A program made the position numbers and the translations under genes. A DNA stretch of 64,000 nucleotides from Gorsachius magnificus (Eukaryota; Chordata; Aves; Pelecaniformes; Ardeidae): NCBI GenBank assembly GCA_034008185.1, contig CM067085.1, forward strand, positions 76,496,275 to 76,560,274, written 5' to 3'. The notes below the pieces were generated by a model. It was not told the origin of the DNA. It saw only the letters and a list, made by a program, of their open reading frames with translations, and ran no database searches. This document shows, one piece after another, positions 23,161 to 34,789 of the stretch. Positions within the stretch are counted from its first letter, which is position 1. Each line of letters begins with the position of its first letter.

Positions 23161-26100
23161 TTGCCCAAGCATTACCAGGTTATCTCCATGTTGCTCAACT
23201 TTAGGTGAAAGACTTTTCAGTGCTGTGGGAAAATGGCATGCGAGGAGCCAACTACCTTGACTTTTGGCTGCTCGTGTTTGGTGTGTTTGGCACTTACAAC
23301 ACAGACTGAAAATGTCGGAGTTGCACTGCTAGCTTCAGGTAACCCGGTTATCTAAAACTGAGCTTGAGACAGGATTTCTTTGTTCTCTGTTGCTCATTCC
23401 TTTCAAATATATTGTAATTAAACAGCAAATTCAATTCAGCTGTGAAATGGAAGTCTGAAGAGAGGAAAAAACCTCCTTTGTACGTAGCCTCTGCAATCCC
23501 TAACACCCCGCTGACCTCTTGACGTTAGTAGAAGTGAAAACTGTTCTTTCATTTGCAAACCCTGCTCCTTCCACCTGCATTTTGAAGGAAAGGTTGAAGA
23601 GCGTGTTGGGCCCTACCTACGGAGCACAGTCAGGGCGGACTGACAACGGCCGGGAGCGAGAGCCTCAAAGGACACAGGGGTGGTCCCTCTTGCCTCCATC
23701 TGAAGAGGAACAGCTGGGGCCCTACCCCCCTTCCAGTGGTTGCTTTATCAAAAACAATTTATGGTAGAGGCTGCAGTGTTCATGCACACGGATAAATGCC
23801 CTGACTGCTTTCCCTTCCCGTAGCCTGTAAGTTCGACATTTCTCCGTTGCGCAGCGGGATGATTGTGGTACAATTTCCTCCAACCAGTGACAGCCACCCT
23901 GTAACTAGGTAGCCACGATTTTGTTGCCCTGATAAGAGATGCAGGGGTAAATTCTTCAGCAAAGAAAGGACGATTTCATTTGCTATACCCACCTGCATGG
24001 TTGTTTTAATGGCAGAGGTATTGACCAGAATTGTGCTCCATAAACCCTCTTCTCCTCACCTGGCTGCTTTTTTTTAAAGAAAACCCTGAGTTTTGCTTAG
24101 TTTTTCAGAGAGAGGCTGCTGTCAGGGGGGAACTTCAGACCGCATACCGCACGCGAAGCCTCTCCTCAGCCATCAGCGTGGCGTGGATGAGGACTCACGG
24201 GATTCCAGCCTTTCCCTTTGGCCAGGTCTCTGACGTCGACTGCGGGCAGCTCTGCTCCCTGTGCTGTACCGGTGCTTTTGTGCTTGGCACGGGCCGCTGT
24301 GACAAACTAGGTTTGGAATTAATGATGGGAGATGGCACTTAACAGTCAATAGTCACAGAATTCATTTTTATGGTATTCTGCTCGTTTTCAGTATAACACT
24401 ATACGGCAAGGACATTTATTCTTTCCGGATATGATTGGGTGACTTATCCATCTTTTGTGAGGCCAAAAGTGCAGATATTTTGGGCTGTGTATGTGAGCCT
24501 GTATTCTTTAGGGAATGAAGTATAAGGGTCTGTAAAAACTCCAGCTAATGAGCAGTAAATTTATCTGGCAAGTTATTGTCCTTTTCCCTTGGTTTATTCT
24601 TAGGCTGTGAAACTTAGTTTAGAATAAAAATGGAGAAGAACAGATTCCCTTGACGTTCTTGCACCCTCTCCATGTCTCTCTTTGATATAGAAGGGCTACA
24701 ATCGAATATAGTTGCCCCTGTTTCCAAATGAAATATTGGCCGGTCTGTCAGCAGGGAAAGCATCATAGATGATGTGAGGGTTGCTGTTGCTGGTTTTGCT
24801 TTAGCATGTGTCTCTGTGAGAACAGCATTTTGATGCAGGCCAATAATCTCCAGCTCCTGAAGTCTTCATGGGATTAGCCATCAGTAGAGTCAACACCTAC
24901 TGCGCTTCTAGTAATGCTCCACGTTCTAATCTTGCTTCTAGTATTCAGGGACTTAATTGTCCTGAAACAATTTGAGGAGGTTGAAGTGGACGGATGTTTT
25001 CTTTTTCAACCAGCAAGAGAATAAATTATATAAGCAAACTGTTAGGGTGAGAGAATGCCTTGGTTCATCAGGTGAAAGGGTTACAGCAATACGGACTGTA
25101 TGCAATAGAAAGTGAACGTAACCTCAGATTACTGACTGATTACCTCTGCCTGACTCCCTCTGGCTCCATTTGAATTATTATCTCCTTGCCTCTTCACTTT
25201 ACCACCAAATTTCTGTTTCAGCATCTACAAATATTTCAGTGTTCCTGCAACGTATCAATTTGGCTGTACTGGAAAAATGAAGTATTTGATTTACCCATAG
25301 AAGCATTATAGCAGAGCCAGCTCAGCAACAGTTGTGGTATGGAAAGGTACTGGTTTCTCAGGCCATTCTAGTTTTGGCTTACCCTTTCACGCCGTTTATC
25401 GGCATGGTATTGTAATCGTGGCGGAGGTGGGGGGGGAGGGGTAGCATATCTACCCATATGCTGTCCTGTCATGCACATCGGGACTCACACGCCATCTGAT
25501 GTCGTGATGCCTGACTTATGTCAACTTAAGCACGCTTAAAAAAATTCAAAAAAACCCGAGCATCAACTCCCAAAGTTGATGAATTCTATTTACAGCTGCT
25601 TTTTTCCCTTATGAAAAATGCTACATCACATTGTTACCTTTAGTAGTTTTTTTGAAGAGTATTTTTACTAGCAGGTGGCAAAGTACTTTCTTTAGATGGA
25701 AATCTCTTTCCGGCTGTGCTTCTTCAGTCAGCATTTCTGTTCTCTCCTTATGCAGAAATCCCATTTTAGCGCTCCTTGTTTCCCCTTCTCTAGACGTGGT
25801 TGTGGGTGAGTTGCGTGGCTCCAGTAACACAGCAGAGAACTGTAGAGGTCAGTTCAGGAAGGTGCCAGAATGCTACTGGCCCAGAAAGCCCCCCATATGC
25901 TGGACAGCTTCACTTAATCGCTCATCCCTCCCTCCCTCCATCTTTGCCCGACTGTAAAGTGTTTTCATGACTAGTTCCACGTTTTCAGAGGGGCTAAGGC
26001 GTGTCAAAGCTGGAATACAAAAGGGTATGCCTAGGACCTGCGTGCTGAAATGGCTTTCTTACCATTTTGGAGACTTGGTTGAGGCGCTGTGAATATCTGT

Positions 26101-27542
26101 TCCTTATTCCTATGGCTCAAGCTCATTCTTCTCGCAATATTATGGAATGTGAAATAGCCAGGACCAGTAGACCATCCTCTGAGCCTCATCACTCACTGAA
26201 TGCTGTAATATGTAAGGGGTTTTGCATTTGGTCTCACATTTTTAATATATAACCATAAAAAGTTAATGCAGTTCAAGTGCTAGAAATATCCATAATCTTA
26301 GCTGTTATTAAAATGTATTTTAAAAATAACACAAATGCATGAAAAAAATCAATGCAGCGATAATGTACCAGTCCCATGCTATTTAGAATAATTTGTTTCA
26401 ATTATTTCCATGCCTATCTTTTACTGAGTCTTTATATCTGATGCAACTGGAGCCTGCGTGTTATAGCTCAGCTGTGTATTTCAGTGATGCTGTTAATATA
26501 TAACACATACTTGCTCACATCTCGGCCCCTATTTCTCTCTGCGTATGCTAAGACAGAAAGACTTGCTGGGTTGCCGTGTGATTAAATGCTGATGTGTCTG
26601 TCTCAGATTGTTTAAGGCTGTAGGTTTATTAAAATATTCAGTGTAGATTAAGACATCATCATATAACAAACTGCAGTAACCATCTCCTTGGAATATTAAG
26701 TAAATGCAGATGAATGACACGTTATCTAGGTGCATGCACAGGGAAAAAATAATTTCAAGAGTTTTCATCCCCGGTTGTGAAAGGAGAAAAAAATGCTTTA
26801 TGGTACTTTAGATAATGCAGCTCCGAAACAGACCTTGCTGCCCCACTTCAAGCATAATCCATGTAATGGCTATATTGCGGTGAGGATAAGATCATCTTAT
26901 AAGTACCATAAAAGTGCAATCTGCCATGGTTTCCCAGTTCTTTTCCTGTTCCAGTTCCTTTTTAAATCAGTCCTAAATAGACTCCCAGCGGTAGTCTATC
27001 TGCGCTGCATCAGAAGATAGATATTTTGGGTTAGCGAGAACAAAAAGCCCTACAGGTAGTAATTGCTGCTCTCTCATGAACAGTTAGCAAAGAGCATCTC
27101 ATTCCTCCAAAAACAACAAAAAAGAGAGGTTATTTTCAGGCACCCTTGTAAACAAAAATAATCCTAAACTCCAGGTATTTTAATGGGGAAAATACCAGCA
27201 TATGTAATTAGAAAGGCATTTACCCTAATGATGGAAGAGATTTGTTACGTTGTTAAAAATCACAAGTGTTGACAAGGACAGCTTTGGAAAGCAAGTAATG
27301 ATCCATTTTAATATTGGTTGTGGTGTTTATTAATATTTTAGAAGCCAGGGAGCATGTCTGTGAAAATCAAATGCTGCAAGGCGGCGGCGCTTTCCCCAGG
27401 GCTAGCTCCGTATGGTCGGGCTGTCCCATTTATCTGAAACACGTGCACGACGTATTCCTTATCAGCACCTCTGGATGCATCTAAATAAACTGTAATGTAG
27501 GCAAAATGCTTTTCAAAGCACCAAGGAAGAGATCTGAAACTC

Positions 27543-27563
27543 TTTTTTTTTTTTTTTTTTTTT
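27543..27563. repeat. Poly(T) run, 21 bases
   Basis: A simple T tract. On the plus strand it is followed by ATGTGCTCCTTCACAG and, 15-16 bases later, GGGTAAGT, which looks like a micro-exon but is probably chance. Confidence 0.8.
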
Positions 27564-29175
27564 ATGTGCTCCTTCACAGAATGGTTCTGATGAGGGTAAG
27601 TAGAGCTTTCTGTAGCTGCATGTCACCCTGATAAATGAAGGGTACTGGTCCATCCAACGTTTTCTAGGTGTCATTCCCCCTCCTCTGCTAGCTTCTGCAG
27701 GAACTTGGGGGTCGGTGATATCTGTTGCATTTGTTTTCTAAGGATCAGCATGTTTTCTCCAATTCAGGCAAGCAGGGAAGTCTGTTATGGAGAGTTACAT
27801 CCCGTCGTTGTTAGCTCTAACAAGCAGCAGTGAGGAGGGAGGGAGGCTTTGAGATGGGTGTGGGGATGAGATTTGCTCCCATCCCTCTCTGCTAGCCCAA
27901 ACAAACACCTTTATTCCTGTAGTGTCTTCCTCCAGCCACTCATACCGGTCCGTATGAATGGTAGTTGTAAAAGTGCTTATTCCATCTCTAAAGAGTTAAG
28001 ATTTCACAACTTTTTGTGATGTTGTTGCAAAAAGTAAAAATACAACAAAGCAACACTAGAACGGGAGCTCACCTGCTCACAATCCATCTTCACAAAGAAA
28101 TACGGCAGGGGACACCTATGTTTCATCCCACGTGTTACCATGGTCCTTACCCCTGCAGAACGAACCTTCACAAGCCGAAGATGTACGTGCTGCAGCTCTT
28201 TCACCTATCGCATCGCCTATGGACCCAAGATGCTCAAGAAAACTTACTTCAAACTGCAGACAGGAGACACAAACCCAGCAAATGGCAGGAAGCCTTTCCG
28301 AGAGGAAAATACCACATTATAAGCTTTGAAACTGAATTGAAATTCATTCCGTTTGAATGAAAGTAGTGCAGCAGAGAGTACAGATCGCAAGGCAGTGTGG
28401 TTCGTGTTCTGAATAGCTGACAGCTAAAGACCACCAGTTTCAGAGGCAGCTCACCGAGGAGCATGTGTTGTACTGATGCTCCAAGTGTCGAAGGAACATT
28501 TTTCTTCATGGTTTTTCTTAGATAATTGTTAGCTTGTGTCAGGGAAATGTGACTGTTTCACACTACGTGGACCTACGCTGGCCTGAAGACAGTTTTGGAG
28601 GCATCTGATTGCACGTTAGCTTTCTGCAGTCTCAAATGGAGTGAGACACGTTAGGTGTTTAATTTGCTCTGCATGGTCCTGGGGGGGACCATTGGCATAC
28701 CTGTCCAGCATTAGGGGGGAAAGCCGCCTTTCAAAGTCGTCTTGAGAAGGTGCATGCTGTGGCAAAGAAACCAAAGGAAAAGCAACTTCCCAACTTTCCT
28801 TACCAGGTAATAGTGGCTGAAGCTCAGGAGGAGGTGACTCTGAGCATTACTCTCTCCGAGGAGTTTTTGCTGAACTTGAGGTCTGCCACCACTGACATGT
28901 GCATCTCAAGGTCATGTTTTGACCAGACTGAAGTTAGGTGCCCCTTTCTGTTCATGGATCCCATTTCTAGGAATTCCTCCAGAGCATTGATAGTGCGACC
29001 TTGAAGTCCATCCAGGATCCCGAAACGTGCCCTGCATGGGTGCTGCTTCCACAGTACGCCAGTGGGCAGGGATGCTTGATGCATCTTGAAGACAATAAAA
29101 CTGGCTGCAGCCCAGGTTTGAGCTTGACTGCTCAGCTCTGCCTTTGGAATAAGTTGTTCCTGTGTCAATTGGTAA

Positions 29176-29196
29176 GTTACTAGTCTGACTAGTAAC
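29176..29196. repeat. Short perfect inverted repeat (9-bp arms)
   Basis: GTTACTAGT, a 3-base spacer (CTG), then ACTAGTAAC. The hairpin is perfect but short. No gene or terminator role is implied in this genome. Confidence 0.8.
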
Positions 29197-29977
29197 AAGT
29201 TACGGACCCTACCAGTATCACGTTAAGAATCTCTTCAACCTTGCATTTGGACATACAACTCTTCTGATTCTTTCTTTTTGCATCAATAGTTGCGTGGGGG
29301 AAACAAACAGAAAAATCCTTTTATTGGTTTAATTTTTACAGGAATTGTAGTTTTTTCAGGTTTCTGTCATTACTTGTGACTAACTTCCGGCTTATTTCAC
29401 TGATAATTTATGTCTGTGTCAGGGCCAAACCATGTTTAAACTTTCCCCAGCCATTGTCTTCATCTCCACAGATTTTTCAGTTCTACCAGAGATTTAACTT
29501 CTCCCTTATTCCACTCAGGATTTCATTAGGTCATTTTCTTTCTACTACCACGTCCTTTTCCAGCAGTCAGTAAGAAGCGGGCTGTTGGACAGGCGTGCTT
29601 TGCTCAGGATCTGAATTCTGGCCGGAGCCTCAACAGAACAAGATAATTGACTTCAGACCAATGACTCTGAAAGATACAGTTCCCCACCTCTATTTCTTGT
29701 TCTCTTCTGACTAAAAAGCCTTCTGAGGAAACGAATCATAGGGAAGCTGTTACCCCTTACAGATCATCTACACTGCTGGGTACTTGGTCCCAAATCTGCG
29801 ACAGGTATGAAGCCGCATGTCCTAAAAAAGGGAAATGAAACATGGAAACAGCGCCTTTTCTTCTCTGGTTTGTAAAATCAAGCAAATGGGCTTTGTATAA
29901 GAATTATTTTGCATGCTCATATATACAGTGAGTTGCCTTGTTGCTTTAACTCTTTTAGGTTTCCACTCTTTCTAATA

Positions 29978-30000
29978 GGATCCTCCTCTTTGGAGGATCC
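29978..30000. repeat. Short perfect inverted repeat (9-bp arms)
   Basis: GGATCCTCC, a 5-base loop (TCTTT), then GGAGGATCC. It is a local stem-loop in otherwise unremarkable DNA. Confidence 0.8.
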
Positions 30001-30290
30001 GTTCTTCAAATGACAATCAGACAGCGAGTAAATTCTTGGCCCCTTGGAGTTAAACAAAACCATTTTAAACAAAAGCTCTGTTCATTTCCGCGTCGCTCAC
30101 CCTTCTGTCCCGTTCCTTGAGCCGACAGCCAACCTGCAGAAGTCTCTGGCATTCCACGCTGCAGATTTCTTGGCTTCTTGTGACTGGCCCTGGCTTGGCT
30201 TGAGAAGTGAAGAATCAACCCTACAGAGATTTTCTTGCAGGGACCTCCTGGGGAAATAACCCAGGCGCTTGGACCAGAAGTTCTTGATAT

Positions 30291-30314
30291 AGAATCATAG
30301 AATCATTGGGGTTG
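30291..30314 (-). mobile_element. Possible tiny CR1 3'-end sliver
   Basis: TATAGAATCATAGAATCATT followed by GGGGTTG matches the reverse complement of a CR1 3' terminus (octamer repeats plus a few bases). If real, it is an insertion truncated to about 25 bases; it may instead be chance. Confidence 0.35.
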
Positions 30315-30747
30315 TTTCTTGATAGTGGGGGTGAAAAGGCATAAGTCGGAGAAAGGGAACTCATTGGGATCTGAAGTTCTTTCCCTGCTTTCTGTTCAAT
30401 AGAAACACTCCTGCTCGTGACTTGGGTTTCTGAGGGACACGCTTTGCTGACATGAATCACCTTGCAGCCTTTCAGCAGCCTGCAGCATACTCTGTGTATA
30501 TATAAGTGTATATATATTTTGGACTGCTATAAATAAAATCTTCCAAACTTCTTTAGCTGTAAGGATCTTTTAGCATCTGTTGTACTGTAATCTCTTTAGT
30601 TATGTAGACAAAAAGAGAAAAAAAAAATCTGCTAAAATTGTGAGCTCTGGCTGCTTGAGTCTTGGTCTCATGGCCAGTTTCCACATGTTCGGTCTTTATT
30701 GATGCTGATGAACTGAATTACAGCGTGGTCTGCCAAGCCCATCTGAG
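30315..30747. other. Unique DNA, no gene seen
   Basis: A TA-rich patch (about 30494-30522) lies in unique sequence. Nothing else is recognised. Confidence 0.5.
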
Positions 30748-30951
30748 ACTGCTGTGCTAGGAGATGTGCAGACACGCAGAGGGTAGCCTCTGCTTCAAAG
30801 AACTTGCAATAAATTATTTTATTATTGATAAATGCACAGATGATATTACTTGCTCAAGGTTATTCATCTGGCCAAGGGAGAAGCTGTGTAACCCCAGTTT
30901 CCGCTCCAGTCTGGTATCACGTAAATCATTCTGCCTGACCATTAACCATTT
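30748..30951 (+). mobile_element. MIR-type amniote SINE fossil
   Basis: The segment follows the order of the amniote MIR-type 3' region. It has GCTGTGCTAG with CAGACACGCAGA (family: GCTGTACAAACACACAGA), then GCCTCTGCTTCAAAGAACTT and GCAAT (family: CCCTGCCCCAAAGAGCTTACAAT), then AATGCACAGA, ATTACTTGCTCAAGGTTAT (family: ACTTGCCCAAGGTCACAC), AACCCCAGTTTCC and finally ATTAACCATT. The collinearity of at least five blocks over about 200 bases makes chance unlikely. It is strongly diverged, as expected for an element predating birds. Confidence 0.6.
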
Positions 30952-32777
30952 TGTTCCCTCCCAAAATGGAATATAATAAAAATAAAACCTTTATTTGGCC
31001 TCTTCAGTGAAAATATCCCATTCACTACCAGTATCCAGATTGGTGATGAAGACATAACCGTGTCTCTCCTGAGTCCTCCACCCACCTTACATCTTGTCTT
31101 TGCTTATTTAACTCATTTTCTCCTCAGCATGACACTTAAAGGCTATGAATCATGGGTAATAATAAATTTTGTGTTTAGTTGCTGCTGTTCTCTGTTTTCA
31201 TCTTATTCCTGTGGCTGGGTGATGCAGCTTTCTTCTGGTCCCAAAGAAAGTATTTGCTGTCTTATTTGCATAATTCTATTTGAATCTTTTCTCTTGGTTA
31301 GTATTCTGTTCCTTGGTGGAGCTCTGCACCACCTAATGGATTTCTGTCTGCAAAGGTGAATCAAACCTGTAGGCAAATACAGATTTGCACTCAGCGACCC
31401 CTCCCTTGCTAACCTGGCTTTTGACCCCAGTTTAATCACTATGAAAGGCCAATCTTACTCCCTGCAGTCTCAAAAAGAATATGCAGACATTTTTTGCATC
31501 AGGCAAGTTACCTTGCAAAAGTAGGTTGATGTTTGTTTCTTGAAGGGCATCATGAGCTTTCCATGATCTTGAGCAATCCCAACTTTAGCCATGGAAAGGA
31601 TAAACCTATTGGTGCCTGAGGCAATACAAGGAAGGAACTTGCCAAACTCAAATGTTTATGCTTTTGGGAATATATCCTAACCACCACAATTTCACAAGAT
31701 TATTCAGTTGCCCCATGGCTTATTCATAAAGCATTAAAATGTTAAACACAATTACGTATAAGCATCCTAATCTCTCTAGAGACTCTTGCTCATAGTATTG
31801 CTTGGAGCCTGCGTAAAACACTCTGGAGTATTTTACCTTTTTTGTTTTTGTTTGCTTTTATTTTTTTGAGACCGAATGGGAAGGGAAATCTCAAAGATAA
31901 AGTATTTTCTTTCTTCTTGCAAGCTACTACACTCTGCTGGTGAAGCTGTGGTAGGCTGGTTCTATCCTGGAGCAACAATGATGCTGGGAGAACGTAGAAC
32001 TGGTGTTCTGTTTGCTGCAGGAGGGGTCTGTGGCTACCTAGGAAGTGTCAGAAACTAGCTGAGGGTTTTATTTGGGGGTTTTTTAAGACTTAAGTAGTTT
32101 GGAACCCAGTCCTGTGAGAATTTTTCCTTGGGTGATGCAGTCTCATTTATAATCAGACAATGAAAAAATGTTACAGCTTCATCCCTGGATGTCTGGCAGG
32201 CGACTAAGAATATAGATTGATCTGTGAAGAGCCTTTGATGGTAGAGCTCCTTTTTCCTTTAGTGACCCTGTTGACGTTCCTTAACCGCCCTTTTAGCTTC
32301 CTAAGTTTTGGTGGGTGATGTTGGTCCTGAGTGACTGCAATAACTGGATGAAAGGAGGAGTGATTACAGTGGAGTTTACCATGGCAGCAAACATGATGTG
32401 AAGTAATGATGAATTTGGATTTTAGGTTTGGTCACGTGTGCTTTGATTAATGTTAAAATACCTGGAGCGTATTTGATACTCACTCATCTTTCAAATCATT
32501 TCACTCTTCTCGTGATAAGTACATCACTAATGGCTGGCAGAAGAGGGTCGTCTTTCTAATTGGGACTTCTAGGCTGGACTTTTACACACGTAATGGTGAG
32601 AAAAGAGTGATTTTAATGGTAGATGCTAAAAGGATCTCCTAGCTGCTCATCTTTGTGGAAGACTCTGTCAGCTTATGGATTCAGTGTAAGCTAAGTTCAT
32701 TTGTTTAGTTTTATCTGTTAAGATCGTTAAAAAAATGTGGACAGGGCATTGGAATTTGTTGGCAGAATTCAAAGGCG

Positions 32778-32797
32778 TTTTTTTTTTTTTTTTTTTT
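32778..32797. repeat. Poly(T) run, 20 bases
   Basis: A simple T tract just upstream of a 15-bp tandem repeat. Confidence 0.8.
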
Positions 32798-32810
32798 GTT
32801 ATTGATAGGC

Positions 32811-32850
32811 ATAAAGAGTTGTGGAATAAAGAGTTGTGGAATAAAGAATT
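32811..32850. repeat. 15-bp tandem repeat, about 2.7 copies
   Basis: The unit ATAAAGAGTTGTGGA occurs exactly twice (32811-32825, 32826-32840), followed by a partial copy. It is a minisatellite seed that probably arose by replication slippage. Confidence 0.9.
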
Positions 32851-34220
32851 CATCTCCATGAAATCCCACCAGTGAGAGCTTAATGTCTATCACAAACACC
32901 CCACAGATTCAAGTCACTTTGGACATTTTTGTGGGAGGAAGGCCAGGATGAACAGAGCTTGATGCAAGGGTGATTTGACAGCAACAGAAACTTCTCCTTA
33001 GTGTTCAGTGAGTTTGGACTCACCTTTTTATGAATTTGCTGTGTTCAACAGAAAAAGCAATCAAACCTTGAATAATCTTAAACATTCAAGGAAACATTTC
33101 TCACTGTTTTTATCCAATAAAAGGTGAGCTTGAGCGCTAAGATCATGTGTGAACAGAAAAGCGCACAAATGCAACAAAACCCAACATAGACCTAAAGGAA
33201 AGCTTTATCGGAGTAATTCCCTCTAATTGTTTGTGGATGGTAGCACTGTTGCTGAAAAGGATTTCTGTTTCTGGGCTTCATGGAGGAAACCATTAAATAT
33301 GGATTTATATGAAAAGTGGGACAAGACACAGTGAATTGCAATGGATGTTAGAAACCAAGGAGAAAGAAGAAATTGGGAAAATGGGAAAAGGGGAAGTGAA
33401 ATAAGAGCAGAGGCAAGTTTGTTCTTCAGCTTCTCCTCAATATAGTTTTTGGTACTGATCTTCTCAGCCTAAGAACATCTTGTAAAGGGAAGAAAGCCAT
33501 TAAGACTCCTGCTGGCCACACTGATAGGGAGATCATGTCTTTTTAGCGAGGCTGCAGGACATATCTGCATGTGTTGCAACACAGAACCTCAAGAAGTATA
33601 GGATGATCCTCCTTTCTGTCATTGCATTCAAACAAAACAGTGACTTCCCTCTTCTGCTTCTGGTTTCAATAGCAATGATTATCCTTTTAATTTGTGACTG
33701 AGGCTATGAACATAGCTGATGACATCTAAAGTCCCTTCCCTTTGTGTAGCTTAGGATTCTGCGTACTGTGCTTTATCCTCATGTCTGCAACAAGAATCTG
33801 TGTCTCAGACGAAGACTTATATGCAATGACTTTGCCTATGACAACAACCAGATTGTAAATGAGATGTGACAAGGCAGAGGGTGGATATTCTGGTTTAATA
33901 ACTACAATTAATCAATTGAACAATCGCTCTATGACCCTAGGGAAAGTGGTACATTATAGGGATGCAGTTACCTTATGTTATGATCTGTTGTGTTGCCCTT
34001 GGGGAAGTTCAGGTTCTTCCCTGTGATAATCACCTGCTCAGAAGTGACGGTGAAATTAAAATACTGCTTTTACAACCCCCTGAGATTGGTGGGTCATCAG
34101 ACTGGCTGATAGTCATGAGTCAGTGTAGGTGGCCTATACGTCTCTTCCGTCCAAGAAAAGCATGAGAAGTTTTCTTGCGGTTTTCTGAAAATTGACTGTA
34201 ATAGAGCAAGATAAAAATTA

Positions 34221-34225
34221 GTCCT
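34221..34225. repeat. Target-site duplication, left (GTCCT)
   Basis: A 5-base direct repeat GTCCT immediately left of the LTR, matched exactly at 34785-34789. This proves a complete, undisturbed solo-LTR integration footprint. Confidence 0.85.
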
Positions 34226-34784
34226 TGTCGTGGTTTAACCCGGCTGGCAACTCAGCACCACGCAGCCGCTCGCTCACTCCCCCCCCTCCCTCAGTGGGAT
34301 GGGGGAGAGAATCGGGAAGGAGAAAAAGGTTAGAGCCGAGGGCTGAGATAAAGACAGTTTAATAAGAGAAAATAATAATAATAGTAATAATGAGAATGAT
34401 AACAAAATATACAGAATATACAAAATGAATGATGCACAATGCAATTGCTCACCACCCGCCGACCGATGCTCAGCCCGTCCTGAGCAGCGATCAGTACCCG
34501 AGCAGCGACCAACCGACCCACCAACCCCCCCCCCAAGCATGAAGTTCTATGGTATGGAATAGCTCTTTGGACAGTTTGGGTCCTAGCTGTGCTGTACTCC
34601 CAGCTTGTTATGCACCTGGCCGAGCAGGAGAAGCTCAAAAAGTCCTTGAGCAGTCTGAGCACTGCTTGGCAACAACTAAAAACATCAGCGTGTTATCAAC
34701 ATTCTTCTAGCACTGAATCCAAAGCACAGCACTATGCTAGCTTCTGTGAAGAAAATTAACTCTATCCCAGCTGAAACCAGGACA
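34226..34784 (-). mobile_element. Complete avian ERV solo LTR, 559 bp
   Basis: Complete LTR in minus orientation. On the plus strand it opens with TGTCGTGGTTTAACCCGGCT and closes with CAGCTGAAACCAGGACA, so the sense strand reads TGTCCTGG...CCACGACA with TG/CA ends. The sense strand has an ATTAAA poly(A)-type signal in the TTATTAAACTGTCTTTATCTC block. I see no TATA box in the upstream half. A perfect 5-bp target duplication (GTCCT) flanks it; 5-bp duplications are typical of ERVL-like elements in birds, whereas class II elements mostly give 6 bp. No gag, pol or env sequence lies next to it, so it is a solo LTR left by recombination. It is near-identical to the LTR at 60225-60784 (roughly ten differences by eye). 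Confidence 0.93.
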
Positions 34785-34789
34785 GTCCT
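34785..34789. repeat. Target-site duplication, right (GTCCT)
   Basis: Exact match to 34221-34225 on the other side of the solo LTR. Confidence 0.85.

Larger units (their letters stand above)
20176..30290. other. Unique DNA with exon-like segments, no gene called
   Basis: No mobile element is recognised. Notable contents: splice-flanked segments at 21446-21588 and 21733-21829; a homeobox/octamer-rich AT block at 22830-23160; a 21-T run at 27543-27563; and short perfect hairpins at 29176-29196 and 29978-30000. A 124-codon minus-strand frame at 28824-29198 has no recognisable domain. Confidence 0.45.
30952..34220. other. Unique DNA, no gene seen
   Basis: This contains a 20-T run (32778-32797) and a 15-bp short tandem repeat (32811-32850). 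No repeat family or convincing exon is recognised. Confidence 0.5.

Noticed and set aside
27543..27592. Micro-exon after the poly(T) run
   Set aside because: The T run makes any following AG look like a strong acceptor; a 15-16 base exon without other evidence is not credible.
28824..29198. 124-codon minus-strand frame as a gene
   Set aside because: No recognisable domain, promoter or splice signals; the opposite strand is also partly open.
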